Source: Nitrososphaeria archaeon (GTDB lineage Archaea > Thermoproteota > Nitrososphaeria > Nitrososphaerales > Nitrososphaeraceae). Taken from it: DNA of 6,907 nt. The stretch is from contig JAJPIN010000232.1 in assembly GCA_021324715.1 (NCBI GenBank), positions 1-6,907 of the forward strand. Direction: 5' to 3'. The notes beneath the pieces are model-generated. The model saw only the letters and a program-made list of their open reading frames with translations, had not been told where the DNA came from and made no database searches. The first letter of the stretch is position 1. The number at the start of each line of letters is the position of its first letter. The translations under genes were made by a program, and so were the position numbers. Below are positions 1 through 5,095 of the stretch, in pieces.

Positions 1-3
1 ATA

Positions 4-15
4 AGAGGATAGCTA
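4..15 (+). repeat. 12-bp start-proximal motif, copy 1
   Basis: The motif AGAGGATAGCTA ends 7 bases before the ATG at 23. An exact copy on the other strand (676-687) ends 6 bases before the ATG of the convergent membrane-protein gene. Seen directly. It contains GAGG, which could pair weakly with the 16S rRNA end, but the distance to the ATG is long for a ribosome binding site. It may be a shared transcription-start or operator element, or chance. Confidence 0.5.
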
Positions 16-22
16 GATAAAA

Positions 23-199
23 ATGATTTCAGGAGAAAAATTAGATGCTGTAAGGAACCTGTATTTATCGGGAATTGGTGAAGAATTCATTGCTATGCAG
101 GTAGATTTGGAGATTCCTATTGTAATAAAGATTCTGAAAGAACTTGGTATTTATAGACCAGAGAAAAAAGAGAATATTGGCTCTCATGCGAATTTATGA
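23..199 (+). CDS. 58-aa helix-turn-helix protein
   Basis: This is a complete small reading frame of 58 codons from ATG at 23 to TGA at 197-199. In-frame stops at 2-4 and 14-16 rule out a longer protein, so the ATG is the natural start. Residues 5-43 read like a compact helix-turn-helix: a first helix (EKLDAVRNLYLSG), a turn, a helix containing EEFIAMQV, and a recognition-like helix (IVIKILKELGIY). The pattern 'LYL-G-...-EE-IA...VIKILKELGI' resembles the HTH of resolvases and sigma-like small regulators. The charged tail RPEKKE follows. It probably binds DNA in the cytoplasm, but its target is unknown. The gene converges on 211-669, with 11 bp between stop codons. Any promoter lies outside the window. 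It could be the stand-alone HTH remnant of a recombinase, but nothing else of one is visible. Confidence 0.6.
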   Translation: MISGEKLDAVRNLYLSGIGEEFIAMQVDLEIPIVIKILKELGIYRPEKKENIGSHANL

Positions 200-210
200 A
201 CGTTACAAAC

Positions 211-669
211 CTATTTCGGTATTGTTACTCTACCAAAGTATGATTTGACGTATGGGCGATACATGTAGTAAAGAATCAATCCACTAATAATTAATGTAGT
301 AATATTTACAATATCTCCTATCGATAAAATGCTGAAGATTATGGTTATTATTGAGAGTATTACAGTTGTTAACCAAGCCCACTGCTTAGAGTCATACATG
401 CTCCAAGCCAAGCAAAACCATGCTCCACCCAATGCAATTGATACTAATGCAATAATATAGATTATACTAAGAATCGTACCGCTTACTCCAGAACTAATCT
501 GAGGGTGTAGCTGATTCACCTCAGTCAGGTTAGTAATATTACGAAGTTGCGAGGTTATAATAGTTGGAATAAAATATATGGTAATCAAACCGCCAACCAG
601 AAGAATAATTCCGTTAACTATTGCCAGGATTGTTACAATCTTAATAACAGATGGTAGACTACCCCGCAT
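211..669 (-). CDS. Conserved four-helix membrane protein
   Basis: This is a 152-aa integral membrane protein of unknown function. Four hydrophobic segments are visible: about 9-33, 65-89, 98-117 and 119-137. The loop 34-64 between helices 1 and 2 is polar, carries NIT and NLT sequons (N44, N47), and probably faces outside. The start of the second half has the pattern GGAWFCLAWSMYDSKQWAW (81-99), and the protein ends with a basic tail containing RPYVKSYFG (138-146). A 'W-x-LA-x-x-x-x-x-W-W' stretch plus a 'RP-VK-YFG' tail is a combination I remember in small archaeal and bacterial membrane proteins without a known role. The ATG at 669 is supported by a TATA-like box about 35 bp upstream, which gives a leader of about 10 bases. 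It is transcribed alone and converges on the small HTH gene at 23-199. Confidence 0.75.
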   Translation of the reverse strand: MRGSLPSVIKIVTILAIVNGIILLVGGLITIYFIPTIITSQLRNITNLTEVNQLHPQISSGVSGTILSIIYIIALVSIALGGAWFCLAWSMYDSKQWAWLTTVILSIITIIFSILSIGDIVNITTLIISGLILYYMYRPYVKSYFGRVTIPK

Positions 670-675
670 TCTATT

Positions 676-687
676 TAGCTATCCTCT
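676..687 (-). repeat. 12-bp start-proximal motif, copy 2
   Basis: This is the exact minus-strand copy of the motif at 4-15, placed 6 bases before the ATG at 669. Given the TATA-like box at 701-709, the motif should lie across or next to the transcription start (about 679-682), so it could act as an initiator or operator rather than a translation signal. Confidence 0.5.
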
Positions 688-700
688 GTACGCACGACTA

Positions 701-709
701 TATGATAAA
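701..709 (-). promoter_or_regulatory. TATA-like box for the 152-aa membrane protein
   Basis: On the minus strand this reads TTTATCATA. Its centre is about 36 bases before the ATG at 669. The usual archaeal spacing would put the transcription start near 679, giving a very short leader. Confidence 0.4.
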
Positions 710-808
710 TAGTTTTACCAGATATCGTTAATCACTCTTTGAAGTTCAAAGTTCCAAGTCCATGTCGCTGGATATTTAAGTTTACAAATGAATAATATTT
801 CAGACACG

Positions 809-815
809 TTTATAT
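809..815 (+). promoter_or_regulatory. TATA-like box for the GH5 gene
   Basis: TTTATAT is centred about 32 bases before the TTG at 844. The normal distance of about 26 bases predicts a transcript starting near 838, leaving only a few bases of leader. This spacing is the main support for choosing the TTG as the start. Confidence 0.5.
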
Positions 816-843
816 CGAAAAGAACAGCAAGATTCCACTCATA

Positions 844-2100
844 TTGAGCTATTCAAGTTCAATTGCTTCACAATACAGACCTAAATTGTCAAGAACTGAA
901 TTGTGTGCTGTAGTTTATTGCATCATCATTACCTCTTCTATTTCCCTCAACCTTGAACCTAATTTAATGAATAACGTATTTGGACAGCCGGTACGTCACA
1001 CAGTTGTTCCATTTATAGGCGTAAATATGAAAGGGCTGTACACTAGTACAATCCATAACAACCATTCCTCTATTCCTTTCCCAGATAACTATTACATCAA
1101 TAGCTTTAAGTTGATCACTGCTGCGGGGATGAATCATATTCGATATGTATTATATTGGGAAGCATATGAAAAGGATCCTGTATCCTTTATAAATGAGATA
1201 CAAACGGTAGCCTCACTTGCAGATAAATCAGGATTACATGTTATTTATGACAATCACCAATTCCATACTTCAAGCTGGCTGGATCCTCTAAAGGGATCCG
1301 GATTTCCACCTTCACTTTTTAACGATAATGTAAGTTATCCCTATGGATCAGGCGGATCACCGGATTATCCTCCTGCAATTAATTGGTGGGGTAAATGGTG
1401 GAATCATACTATAACCGACGACAAAGGCATCGATGGATGGAAACTTCAGATAAGTTTCCTCAAAAAAGTGATAAAAACAGTAGAAAATCATAGTAGTACA
1501 TTAGGTTATGAGATCCTCAATGAACCTCAGATCCACAGTGTGGACCAATGGGAGAAAATTGGCGAGTATAATTCTTTGGTGACTCACGAGCTCAGGAAAC
1601 TAACCAACAAGACATTAATCTTAGATATGACAATACCGTTTGAGCTTATTAATGCGAAGGTAAACATGACATTAGGTAACATAGCAAAGATGTTACCAGC
1701 AGATAAAAATAATACAGTTTTCAAGATTTCCATATACGGACTGCCTACCCCAAGGAGTTATGCAGAACAAAAATTAAATTTACTTACAGCATTAACTAGT
1801 GCAGTTGGAATCCCATTATACGTTGGTGAATGGAACGATGTTTCACGTGAGGAACATATTAGTCTTCACGGAAAGACTTTTGATGAAATAAATCAAAACA
1901 TCAGTAATCTGAACCAAACTAGTGCAAACATAATGATAAAAAAATTCAAAGACATTGGCGTTTGGGGCTGGGCTTTCTGGAATTGGTATTATTTTCCCGA
2001 TTCTACACCTGATTTTAACCTTATAACAGTTAACCCAACAGGAGCAATGATTACAACAAAGTATTTCGATATCCTGAAGCAGGCTATTGGTAATTCATAG
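844..2100 (+). CDS. Secreted family 5 glycoside hydrolase (cellulase-like)
   Basis: This 418-aa protein looks like an exported retaining beta-glycoside hydrolase with a (beta/alpha)8 barrel. The motifs appear in the expected order: NHIR (R100), YDNHQFHTSSW (H138), GYEILNEP with likely acid/base E227, an aromatic strand ending at Y298, PLYVGEW with likely nucleophile E329, and a Trp-rich end GVWGWAFWNW (372-381). At Y298 the family usually has His-x-Tyr, but here it is Ser-x-Tyr (S296), which may alter substrate binding or be typical of this subgroup. A hydrophobic stretch at 21-36 is the signal peptide or anchor. The next ATG (residue 42) would remove it, so an upstream start is needed: TTG at 844 fits the TATA box, while TTGs at 886 and 901 are possible. 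Many N-X-S/T sequons (for example N73, N162, N187, N352) suit an extracellular glycoprotein. The natural substrate is unknown; remodelling of the cell's own extracellular polysaccharide is as likely as feeding on glucans. Confidence 0.85.
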   Translation: MSYSSSIASQYRPKLSRTELCAVVYCIIITSSISLNLEPNLMNNVFGQPVRHTVVPFIGVNMKGLYTSTIHNNHSSIPFPDNYYINSFKLITAAGMNHIRYVLYWEAYEKDPVSFINEIQTVASLADKSGLHVIYDNHQFHTSSWLDPLKGSGFPPSLFNDNVSYPYGSGGSPDYPPAINWWGKWWNHTITDDKGIDGWKLQISFLKKVIKTVENHSSTLGYEILNEPQIHSVDQWEKIGEYNSLVTHELRKLTNKTLILDMTIPFELINAKVNMTLGNIAKMLPADKNNTVFKISIYGLPTPRSYAEQKLNLLTALTSAVGIPLYVGEWNDVSREEHISLHGKTFDEINQNISNLNQTSANIMIKKFKDIGVWGWAFWNWYYFPDSTPDFNLITVNPTGAMITTKYFDILKQAIGNS

Positions 2101-2112
2101 GGTAAACGAAAT

Positions 2113-2155
2113 CTAAATTCAATTACATCTGAATTAGAAGTCTAGAATAGTTTTT
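2113..2155 (+). terminator. Possible terminator after the GH5 gene
   Basis: An imperfect stem (CTAAATTC at 2113-2120 with GAATTAG at 2131-2137, one bulged A) is followed by TTTTT at 2151-2155. Archaeal termination depends mainly on T-runs, so this is a plausible but weak site. Confidence 0.3.
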
Positions 2156-2249
2156 CAAATCACAAATTCGAGACAGATTTTGATTCCAATAATTATATTT
2201 ATTAATAAATTTTAAAAATTTAAGGTAAATTTAATGGAAATAAAATTGG

Positions 2250-2278
2250 GGAGAGAGTCTTTATACCCCTATCTCTCT
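2250..2278 (-). terminator. Possible hairpin terminator of the winged-helix gene
   Basis: AGAGAG (2252-2257) and CTCTCT (2273-2278) can pair across a 15-base loop that contains the gene's stop codon. On the minus strand the stem is followed by CCCCAATTTTATTT. Weak evidence. Confidence 0.25.
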
Positions 2279-2521
2279 TGCAAGTTTCACAAGTTTTTTA
2301 CCGTCTTCCGTTAAACTGTTGAATACCTTATTCTTAACGCTCTTTCGGGATACGAGACCACGTTTTTGCGCCTTAAGCAGCTGCTTATGTCCGTATCCGT
2401 ACGCACCCAACTTATTTAACAATTCTCTAGTTGGATATCCTTTTCCAGTTCCAATAGTCTTCAACAGCCTCACTAGGGCTTTTTCCTCTACAAGTACTTT
2501 TAACAATCTTGCTTCTTTCAT
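2261..2521 (-). CDS. 86-aa winged helix-turn-helix DNA-binding protein
   Basis: This small basic protein consists of almost nothing but a winged-helix fold. A first helix lies at about 12-23 (EKALVRLLKTIG), a second at 31-39 (TRELLNKLG), the recognition helix at about 45-56 (HKQLLKAQKRGL), and a wing at 57-74 that ends in the typical 'LTEDGKKLVKLA' helix start. The 'LT-x-x-G-KKL' ending is common in MarR/PadR-like and archaeal winged-helix proteins. No ligand or sensor domain is present, so it probably acts as a simple repressor or chromatin-associated factor in the cytoplasm. The ATG at 2521 has a TATA-like box centred about 27 bases upstream, exactly the spacing of a leaderless archaeal mRNA. 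It is monocistronic and convergent with the GH5 gene, with 160 bp between the ends. Close relatives are, as I recall, widespread in Nitrososphaeria. The target is unknown. Confidence 0.8.
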   Translation of the reverse strand: MKEARLLKVLVEEKALVRLLKTIGTGKGYPTRELLNKLGAYGYGHKQLLKAQKRGLVSRKSVKNKVFNSLTEDGKKLVKLAREIGV

Positions 2522-2540
2522 CGCTCACTATATTATATGA

Positions 2541-2552
2541 CTAAATATATAA
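2541..2552 (-). promoter_or_regulatory. TATA box of the winged-helix gene
   Basis: On the minus strand this reads TTATATATTTAG, a near-canonical archaeal TATA box. Its core centre lies about 27 bases before the ATG at 2521, predicting a leaderless transcript. Confidence 0.6.
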
Positions 2553-2830
2553 TCGTTACTTATTACAAGATACAAAATGCTGTTTTTTTAATACCAAAGT
2601 AAACCTATAACACCTCAAAATACGGAAAAAACAACAGGATTCCATAATATTTCAAATTGCGTAATCCAAACGTTCTATTTTATTATACGTTAAGCCTACA
2701 AGTAAAGTTAATAATTAAATAAGCTTAAGCTAGCAAAAATTATTGAAATCAAATTCACTCGAAGCGAGGACAAATTATAATGAAATAGAGTCTTTAGGTA
2801 AACTTGAATGATTTTATTATAGCGGGGATT

Positions 2831-3108
2831 TTATGAGATCCGGTGGCATTTAGTAAAATCAATTCCTACTGATATAACCGAGTAACCCATTAATGCCATG
2901 TCATTGAAAGTTGTATAAGAAAATGGCCAATAATAAATAAGATCTCACACGTTTTGTATATATTCCCAACAGGTTCAAATGGAGTTATTTTGTCACTTGT
3001 AGAACCATTTTTGAAATTTGTGCTTATAATCAATCCAGGCAACAATTGAAATTGAGTATAGATAGCAAGTCCTAAATTTAATGAACAGAACCTTCTTGAT
3101 AATTCTGT
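2831..3108 (-). pseudogene. Possible frameshifted membrane-protein remnant
   Basis: A minus-strand frame is open for 72 codons (3108 to the TAA at 2890-2892) but has no usable start. Its translation is protein-like: a hydrophobic run (LGLAIYTQFQLLPGLIIST, residues 12-30), a polar loop (NFKNGSTSDKITPFEPVGN) and a second hydrophobic run (CEILFIIGHFLIQLSMTW). At the stop, restoring one G in TGG-CA would continue into another frame for 21 codons (ALMGYSVISVGIDF..., 2834-2896) before a TAA at 2831-2833. A further frame just upstream (NRQNYQEGSVH, ending at 3078) could be an earlier piece. I do not recognise the family. The caution is that plus-strand frames here are also open for about 45-50 codons, so AT-rich chance is not excluded. 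Confidence 0.3.
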
Positions 3109-3346
3109 CTATTAAACAGAGTTGAACATAAGTTTCTTATAAAGCGGAAACTCAAAGACTCTCGTTTAAGGTATTCAAATCATGACATTCCGTTGAAGAG
3201 TTCATCTTTAATTCCCGTATACTAATCCGCTTCAATTTCCTTTGGCGAGTCATGCCTGAATCGCTGTCTACCATCTCCTTATTTCTGCTCTTCTCCCTAG
3301 GCTAGCAGGTCTCAATACGCTTTCGTTGTCTTAAACTCAAATCGCC

Positions 3347-3356
3347 ATATAAAAAA
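3347..3356 (+). promoter_or_regulatory. TATA box of the phosphoesterase gene
   Basis: ATATAAAAAA follows GCC. The centre near 3350-3352 predicts a transcript start at about 3376-3378, which is at the second in-frame ATG (3376) and downstream of the first ATG (3367). Confidence 0.55.
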
Positions 3357-3366
3357 GCAAGTAACT

Positions 3367-4347
3367 ATGTACTTCATGTGCATGTCGTTGCACCTTCAAT
3401 TTACGATTGTACTGTTATCCACGTTTGCAGTCATCATTCTTTGTTCCGGCATTTTGAGTAATTCTCAGATAATAGCTTTAGGCGATGTTCAGGATTTTTC
3501 CATTGCGGCAGTTGGAGACTGGGGTTGTAACCCCAATACGGCCAAGACAATTGCAGAAATTGTAAATAGTGGACCTTCATTGGTTATCGGTTTGGGTGAT
3601 AATTCCTATGAACTAACAGGTGATTGTTGGTTGAATATGATACAGCCAATTTCGAAGATAATTCACACCGCCTTTGGGAATCATGATGCTTCTCCGGATT
3701 TAGTAAATCAATATTTGAAATACTTTAAGTTAGTAAAAACATTTTACTCATTTAATTTTAAGAATATCCACTTTGTTACGATAGATACAAATGCTCCGTT
3801 AGATATTAATTCAGAACAATATAAATTTGTCAAGAACGACCTAGAAAAGGCTTCCTCCAACAAAAGCATTGGCTGGATAATTCCTTTTTTTCATATTCCA
3901 GCATACACGACTCCCTCTGGTGAGAGAATTCTATCATTATTTCCAACAGAACCGTTTGCAGTCACCTCATATGATCTCTTAAGGAATACATACCAACCAT
4001 TATTCGACAAATACAGAATTAATATAGTCCTCCAAGCACACGCGCATAATTACCAGAGAAGCTACCCTATTTTGTTCAATCAAAGCAGTCCCTCAAATCC
4101 CATAATTACGAATAAAGATAGTAGCTCTTACCATAGTCCTAAGGGAGAAATTTTTCTAACAGTTGGAACTGGGGGGAGGAGCTTGCATCAGTTTTTAGTA
4201 AACAAACCGACATATGTTATTACAGAAGAGGACACCAAGCATGGCTTTCTAAGTCTCAAATTCACAAATAACGGTACATCAGTCAGAGGGACATTTTACC
4301 CCAATGAAAGTATAAACCCAGAAGACAATTTTACGATTGAGAAGTGA
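3367..4347 (+). CDS. Secreted purple-acid-phosphatase-like metallophosphoesterase
   Basis: This 326-aa exported protein has the full motif set of purple acid phosphatases, which use a two-metal centre to hydrolyse phosphate esters. Visible are GDWG (D51), GDNSY (D78 and the metal-binding Y81), GNHD (N105), a strand ending in FFH (H176) and AHAHNYQR (H225, H227), followed by a glycine-rich GTGGRS. The usual GHxH is AHAH here, a small change that keeps both histidines. The length is close to the short, single-domain (TRAP-like) forms rather than the plant two-domain enzymes. A hydrophobic segment at 11-30 is a signal peptide or N-terminal anchor; the Cys at 26 lacks a good lipobox. Coordinates use the first ATG, but the TATA box predicts transcription from about 3376, so ATG 3376 or 3382 is probably the real start and still keeps the signal segment. 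It probably acts outside the cell, perhaps to obtain phosphate. It appears to be transcribed alone. Confidence 0.85.
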   Translation: MYFMCMSLHLQFTIVLLSTFAVIILCSGILSNSQIIALGDVQDFSIAAVGDWGCNPNTAKTIAEIVNSGPSLVIGLGDNSYELTGDCWLNMIQPISKIIHTAFGNHDASPDLVNQYLKYFKLVKTFYSFNFKNIHFVTIDTNAPLDINSEQYKFVKNDLEKASSNKSIGWIIPFFHIPAYTTPSGERILSLFPTEPFAVTSYDLLRNTYQPLFDKYRINIVLQAHAHNYQRSYPILFNQSSPSNPIITNKDSSSYHSPKGEIFLTVGTGGRSLHQFLVNKPTYVITEEDTKHGFLSLKFTNNGTSVRGTFYPNESINPEDNFTIEK

Positions 4348-4417
4348 TCTGCATTTTCTGCCTACGCCACATAATACTTCTCATAGAATTGAGTAACTAA
4401 GCTAATAAAAGCATTGT

Positions 4418-4435
4418 CGATAGTGTTTTCTATCG
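4418..4435. other. Perfect 6-bp hairpin between convergent genes
   Basis: CGATAG and CTATCG pair perfectly around the six-base loop TGTTTT. It sits 70 bases after the phosphoesterase stop and about 90 bases past the end of the convergent 46-aa gene. No T-run follows it on the plus strand. It could slow or end transcription from either side, or mean nothing. Confidence 0.3.
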
Positions 4436-4484
4436 CATCGCTGAATACAAATAATGAAGTCCGTATAAAGTGTATGCTAATAAT

Positions 4485-4497
4485 AAACAAAAAGAAA
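4485..4497 (-). terminator. T-rich terminator of the 46-aa gene
   Basis: On the minus strand TTTCTTTTTGTTT lies about 30 bases after the stop codon at 4528. T-runs like this are the main termination signal for archaeal RNA polymerase. Confidence 0.45.
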
Positions 4498-4527
4498 TAT
4501 GAAAGGTCGGTACTCCGGTATTGGTAC

Positions 4528-4668
4528 TTAGTCGACTATAATGTCAGATGGCTTCTTAATTTTCTCTTTTCCCTTCAATTCGGTTCTACGAGTTACGAAG
4601 AACCAAATGACCAGAGGTATACTTATGGCAGCAGCAAAGTACCACCCGTTTTCTATTCCATGAAACAT
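4528..4668 (-). CDS. 46-aa single-span membrane protein
   Basis: A short protein starts at ATG 4668 and ends with TAA at 4528-4530. It has one hydrophobic helix (residues about 8-25, NGWYFAAAISIPLVIWFF) followed by a strongly basic tail (TRRTELKGKEKIKK), so it should insert with its C-terminus in the cytoplasm. The start is set by GGAGGTGAT, a perfect match to the archaeal 16S rRNA end, 4 bases upstream of the ATG. The frame can be read upstream to a TTG at 4740 (70 aa), but those extra residues are polar and the ribosome binding site would then sit inside the gene, so I reject the longer form. The gene has a TATA-like box about 85 bases upstream, giving a leader of about 60 bases. I do not recognise the family; small helices like this often serve as accessory subunits of larger membrane complexes, but the partner is unknown. 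Confidence 0.7.
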   Translation of the reverse strand: MFHGIENGWYFAAAISIPLVIWFFVTRRTELKGKEKIKKPSDIIVD

Positions 4669-4672
4669 GTAT

Positions 4673-4681
4673 ATCACCTCC
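4673..4681 (-). promoter_or_regulatory. Consensus Shine-Dalgarno site
   Basis: On the minus strand this reads GGAGGTGAT, with 4 bases between it and ATG 4668. This is full complementarity to the usual archaeal 16S rRNA 3' end. No other gene in the window has such a site, which points to strong or regulated translation and fixes the start codon. Confidence 0.75.
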
Positions 4682-4750
4682 CTAGTTTCGGGTTTGTCTG
4701 GATCCTTATTAGTGACGTCCGTGAGATTGGAAAACTCCAAAGATTACTGG

Positions 4751-4758
4751 AATAATAT
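4751..4758 (-). promoter_or_regulatory. TATA-like box for the 46-aa gene
   Basis: On the minus strand this reads ATATTATT. The usual spacing gives a start near 4729 and a leader of about 60 bases before ATG 4668, in keeping with Shine-Dalgarno-led rather than leaderless translation. Confidence 0.35.
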
Positions 4759-4831
4759 CTAGGAACCTGGTGTCGTACCATTAATTCTAATAATGATCCG
4801 CTTGACAATGTTGTTAATTATTGGTTGCTGG

Positions 4832-4840
4832 TATACTATA
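4832..4840 (+). promoter_or_regulatory. TATA-like box before the hairpin-rich region
   Basis: TATACTATA lies about 25-30 bases before the first pairing elements. Transcription from it would start near 4862. It points away from the 46-aa gene. Confidence 0.35.
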
Positions 4841-4861
4841 GACATTGATTAACTTTGTTAT

Positions 4862-4992
4862 TTGAAAATAGAACAAGTTGTTTGTTGCCAGGTAACTTTG
4901 GTCCCGATTTAAAGGGAATCCAATTCTAGTGCATTTTGTCACTAGGAAATTAGAACAAAATACATACATAGATGTTAAAAGCATCTGTTTTT
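4862..4992 (+). ncRNA. Candidate small RNA: tandem hairpins ending in a terminator
   Basis: No plausible coding frame is present, but the plus strand is rich in pairing. A palindrome, AACAAGTTGTT, lies at 4872-4882. TCCC (4902-4905) pairs with GGGA (4914-4917), extended by GG (4900-4901) with CC (4920-4921) around an AT bulge. AATT-CTAGTG (4922-4931) pairs with CACTAG-GA-AATT (4940-4951) around an eight-base loop. The final hairpin AGATG/CATCT (4970-4986) is followed directly by GTTTTT. With a TATA-like box at 4832-4840 this gives a predicted RNA of about 130 bases. No known RNA family is recognised; end points are inferred. Confidence 0.35.
4970..4992 (+). terminator. Hairpin plus T-tract terminator
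   Basis: AGATG (4970-4974) pairs with CATCT (4982-4986) over a seven-base loop, followed by GTTTTT (4987-4992). It looks like an intrinsic terminator, yet no plus-strand protein gene lies just upstream, so it would end the candidate small RNA. Confidence 0.45.
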
Positions 4993-5031
4993 GACGTAAG
5001 ATGATTACAGGAAGCAGATATAGAAATGCAC

Positions 5032-5060
5032 CTGCATATATTATGATATTATGATATGCA
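5032..5060. repeat. Dyad around tandem 8-bp repeats
   Basis: TGCATAT (5033-5039) and ATATGCA (5054-5060) form an inverted repeat. Between and partly overlapping them, ATATTATG occurs twice in tandem (5038-5045, 5046-5053) and begins a third time. It lies about 35 bp before the decayed gene at 5096 and could be its old promoter or operator. Confidence 0.45.
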
Positions 5061-5095
5061 TTGCAGTATTATCAATATCTTTGTTGATTATATAA

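Larger units (their letters stand above)
2522..3366. other. 845-bp gap without an intact gene
   Basis: Besides the promoters at each end, no complete gene can be supported here. The middle (2831-3108) may be a decayed minus-strand gene, listed separately. Stretch 2580-2760 is very AT-rich with no clear structure. Stretch 3180-3340 is visibly more GC-rich than its surroundings, with a pyrimidine-rich plus strand at 3263-3298; it contains only short frames, such as a 40-codon minus-strand frame at 3152-3274 with GGAG directly before its ATG. No tRNA, rRNA, transposase or CRISPR-type repeat was seen. Confidence 0.6.

Noticed and set aside
788..847. 19-codon frame after a TATA-like ATATTTAAG
   Set aside because: Too short, no protein character, and it overlaps the TATA box and start of the GH5 gene.
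2319..2540. 73-codon plus-strand frame
   Set aside because: It lies antisense to the well-supported winged-helix gene; its low-complexity, Ser/Phe-rich translation is a shadow.
2966..2985. tRNA T-loop-like GGTTCAAAT
   Set aside because: The flanks cannot form a T stem and no acceptor or anticodon arm is nearby.
2894..3048. About 50-codon open plus-strand frame (contains FPTGSNGVILSLVEP)
   Set aside because: It has no start codon and competes with the longer minus-strand frame; it is kept only as a warning about that call.
3152..3274. 40-codon minus-strand frame with GGAG next to its ATG
   Set aside because: The GGAG touches the ATG with no spacing, there is no promoter, and the translation shows no domain.
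3439..3447. Lipoprotein signal at Cys26 of the phosphatase
   Set aside because: The residue before the Cys is Leu rather than Gly or Ala, so the lipobox does not fit.
4669..4740. 24-residue N-terminal extension of the 46-aa protein (TTG 4740)
   Set aside because: The Shine-Dalgarno site lies inside this extension and points to ATG 4668; the extra residues are polar and the start would be a TTG.
4414..4755. 113-codon plus-strand frame with TTG start
   Set aside because: It is antisense to the 46-aa gene with the perfect ribosome binding site and shows no domain or promoter.
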